Source: Thalassotalea insulae | GTDB lineage: Bacteria > Pseudomonadota > Gammaproteobacteria > Enterobacterales > Alteromonadaceae | NCBI RefSeq assembly: GCF_030161395.1 | Contig: NZ_BSST01000001.1 | Span: 1,116,001-1,180,000, forward strand | Direction of reading: 5' to 3' | Length of the DNA: 64,000 nucleotides | Shown: positions 62,828-64,000 of the stretch, in pieces | Position numbering within the stretch: position 1 is the first letter of the stretch | Layout of the letters: each line of letters opens with the position of its first letter | Translations under genes and position numbers: made by a program | Notes under the pieces: generated by a model | Told to the model about the DNA's origin: nothing | Databases searched by the model: none | What the model saw: only the letters and a program-made list of their open reading frames with translations

Positions 62828-63727
62828 TTGATTTTAAGCGATAGTAATTTGCTTAAATTTTATACCACGGTATTAGATAAAAAGATGCTACAGGTTGATG
62901 ATAAAGTAATTGCAGATATTGCCCGAGGCTTTGCTATTCCTCCTCAGCCCAGCTTATTAATAAAACTGCAGCAACTAATGGCGAATAAAGAACCTGATAT
63001 CAATGAGCTAGCACAGGTTATTTCACAAGACGTCGCCATTTCGGCAACAGTATTAAAAACCGTTAATTCTCCTATTTATGGTCTGTCACGCTCAATATCT
63101 GACATTCATATGGCAGCAAGATATATTGGCAGCGAAGGTATTTTACTATTAGTAACCAATTGTTTATTAAGAAAAAGTTTTCAGCAAAGTGATTCAAGCA
63201 TCACCTTGGAAGAATTTTGGCATAATGCCAATAACATCGCCAATACCAGCGTACTGATCGGTAATTCATTAACACAAAACGTCTCTAAAGACAGATTATT
63301 CACGTTAGGATTATTTCATGATTGTGGAATTCCTGTCATGGCATCAAAATATGCAGATTATAGCCAAACCTATGAGCACGCTTTAAAAACACCATCAGAA
63401 ACGCTAACGGCCATTGAAGAAAGTGTTTATCAGGTTAACCACGCCACTTTAGGCTATTACGTTGCGTCTTCCTGGCGACTACCGAAAGACATTTGCCAGC
63501 TAATTTTGTGCCATCACGACCGAGAGTTTCTCAGCACATCAAGCAATCAAAGCCAGCGCTTTTACTTTGCTATTCTAAAAATGGCAGAAAACATCGTCCA
63601 TCGGCATAAGTATTTTCGTGATGCAGCAGACTGGCCTTATATCAGCGATTCAGTACTGGCAATATTAGATATGGCGGATGAAGATTATCAGGACTTACTC
63701 GAAGATAGTGCAGAGCAGCAAATTTAG
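62828..63727 (+). CDS. HDOD-domain signalling protein
   Basis: 299 residues. HDOD fold: FAIPPQPSLLIKLQQLMANK, VISQDVAISATVLKTVNSPI, GLFHDCGIPVMASKYADYSQ and the catalytically poor His/Asp set typical of HDOD. These proteins are signal-transduction scaffolds without confirmed hydrolase activity. The start TTG (62828) has no clear RBS, and an ATG at 62884 is an alternative. Divergent from the YCF48-like gene. Confidence 0.8.
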   Translation: MILSDSNLLKFYTTVLDKKMLQVDDKVIADIARGFAIPPQPSLLIKLQQLMANKEPDINELAQVISQDVAISATVLKTVNSPIYGLSRSISDIHMAARYIGSEGILLLVTNCLLRKSFQQSDSSITLEEFWHNANNIANTSVLIGNSLTQNVSKDRLFTLGLFHDCGIPVMASKYADYSQTYEHALKTPSETLTAIEESVYQVNHATLGYYVASSWRLPKDICQLILCHHDREFLSTSSNQSQRFYFAILKMAENIVHRHKYFRDAADWPYISDSVLAILDMADEDYQDLLEDSAEQQI

Positions 63728-63730
63728 CGG

Positions 63731-64000
63731 TTTACTCACACATTCAGCGCTAATGACAAAAAATAAGCTGCACTATGTATTTTTAACAGCTAGAATCCCG
63801 TTAACCTAGCAATACTCGCGAATATAATTAAGCTTTTGCTTACATTAAAGCTAAGGCATGTTGAGCTTTAGCATATATTTTTGCGGTGTAGTTATTCTAG
63901 ATAAATGAGCGATAAAAACTTTTAACGCAGGCCACTGTGCCTCTAAGACGGCGCCGCGTTCAGTAAGCTTTGGAATTTAACAAGGCTTATACTACAAAGA
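63731..64000. other. Right edge, no feature seen
   Basis: About 270 bp after the HDOD gene; AT-rich with no convincing frame or RNA. A gene could begin beyond the window. Confidence 0.4.

Noticed and set aside
1..64000. CRISPR arrays and retron-like or rRNA genes
   Set aside because: No regularly spaced repeat array with unique spacers, no reverse transcriptase motif and no rRNA sequence were seen.

Overview
This window looks like a chromosomal segment of a marine gammaproteobacterium of the Alteromonadales, probably Colwellia- or Thalassotalea-like. The basis is low GC, a vegetative sigma-70 (rpoD) tail, a DUF3718 protein, GlyGly-CTERM and PEP-CTERM sorting tails, a MbnP/MbnH pair and a ZnuD-like receptor. 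The genus is an inference; no database search was possible.

Layout. 1-6.8 kb is ordinary chromosome: the rpoD 3' end, a DUF3718 protein, a MbnH/MbnP copper pair and a large choice-of-anchor B protein. At 6,976-7,052 lies an intact tRNA-Ile2 (anticodon CAU). It appears to have been an integration hotspot. Three further copies of its 3' part lie at 18,660-18,705, 24,359-24,384 and 49,966-49,998, and a broken 5' copy lies just upstream at 6,884-6,924. These copies divide about 43 kb into tandem islands.

Island 1 (about 7.05-18.7 kb) is a defence island: an IS3-family element that cut off the island's own integrase, a four-gene restriction-modification operon (D12 adenine methylase, McrB-like GTPase, McrC-like nuclease, Eco57I-like methylase), an OLD-family nuclease and an AlpA-like regulator. 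Island 2 (18.7-24.4 kb) is a satellite-like element with a P4-type integrase, AlpA, a YagK/YfjJ (Gp2-like) protein, iteron-like repeats and a small membrane-protein operon. Island 3 (24.4-50.0 kb) starts with a 2,570-bp transposon-like cassette. It has TG...CA ends, repeated subterminal motifs and a 6-bp target duplication, but no transposase; it carries only a caspase-like protease and a convergent membrane protein. After a ToxR-like regulator and an esterase comes a lipid-like biosynthetic cluster of about 19 kb.

The biosynthetic cluster contains an iterative-type reducing PKS, an alpha-oxoamine synthase, a GNAT-alpha-oxoamine synthase fusion lacking its PLP lysine, a dedicated phosphopantetheinyl transferase, a GMC oxidoreductase with its small subunit, a second FAD oxidoreductase, an SDR, two DUF2141 proteins, two integral membrane proteins and a Crp/Fnr-type regulator. 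My inference is that the PKS makes a reduced acyl chain that is joined to an amino acid, giving a long-chain aminoketone or sphingoid-like product that is then redox-tailored. A near-identical palindrome lies at the regulator's start and upstream of the PKS gene group, suggesting cluster-specific control.

50.3-64 kb returns to chromosome-like content: two paralogous proteins of unknown function beside an XRE regulator, a Zur-type site with a small Cys/His protein and a histidine-rich TonB receptor (zinc uptake), an M16 peptidase lipoprotein, a PEP-CTERM metalloprotease, a YCF48-like propeller and an HDOD protein.
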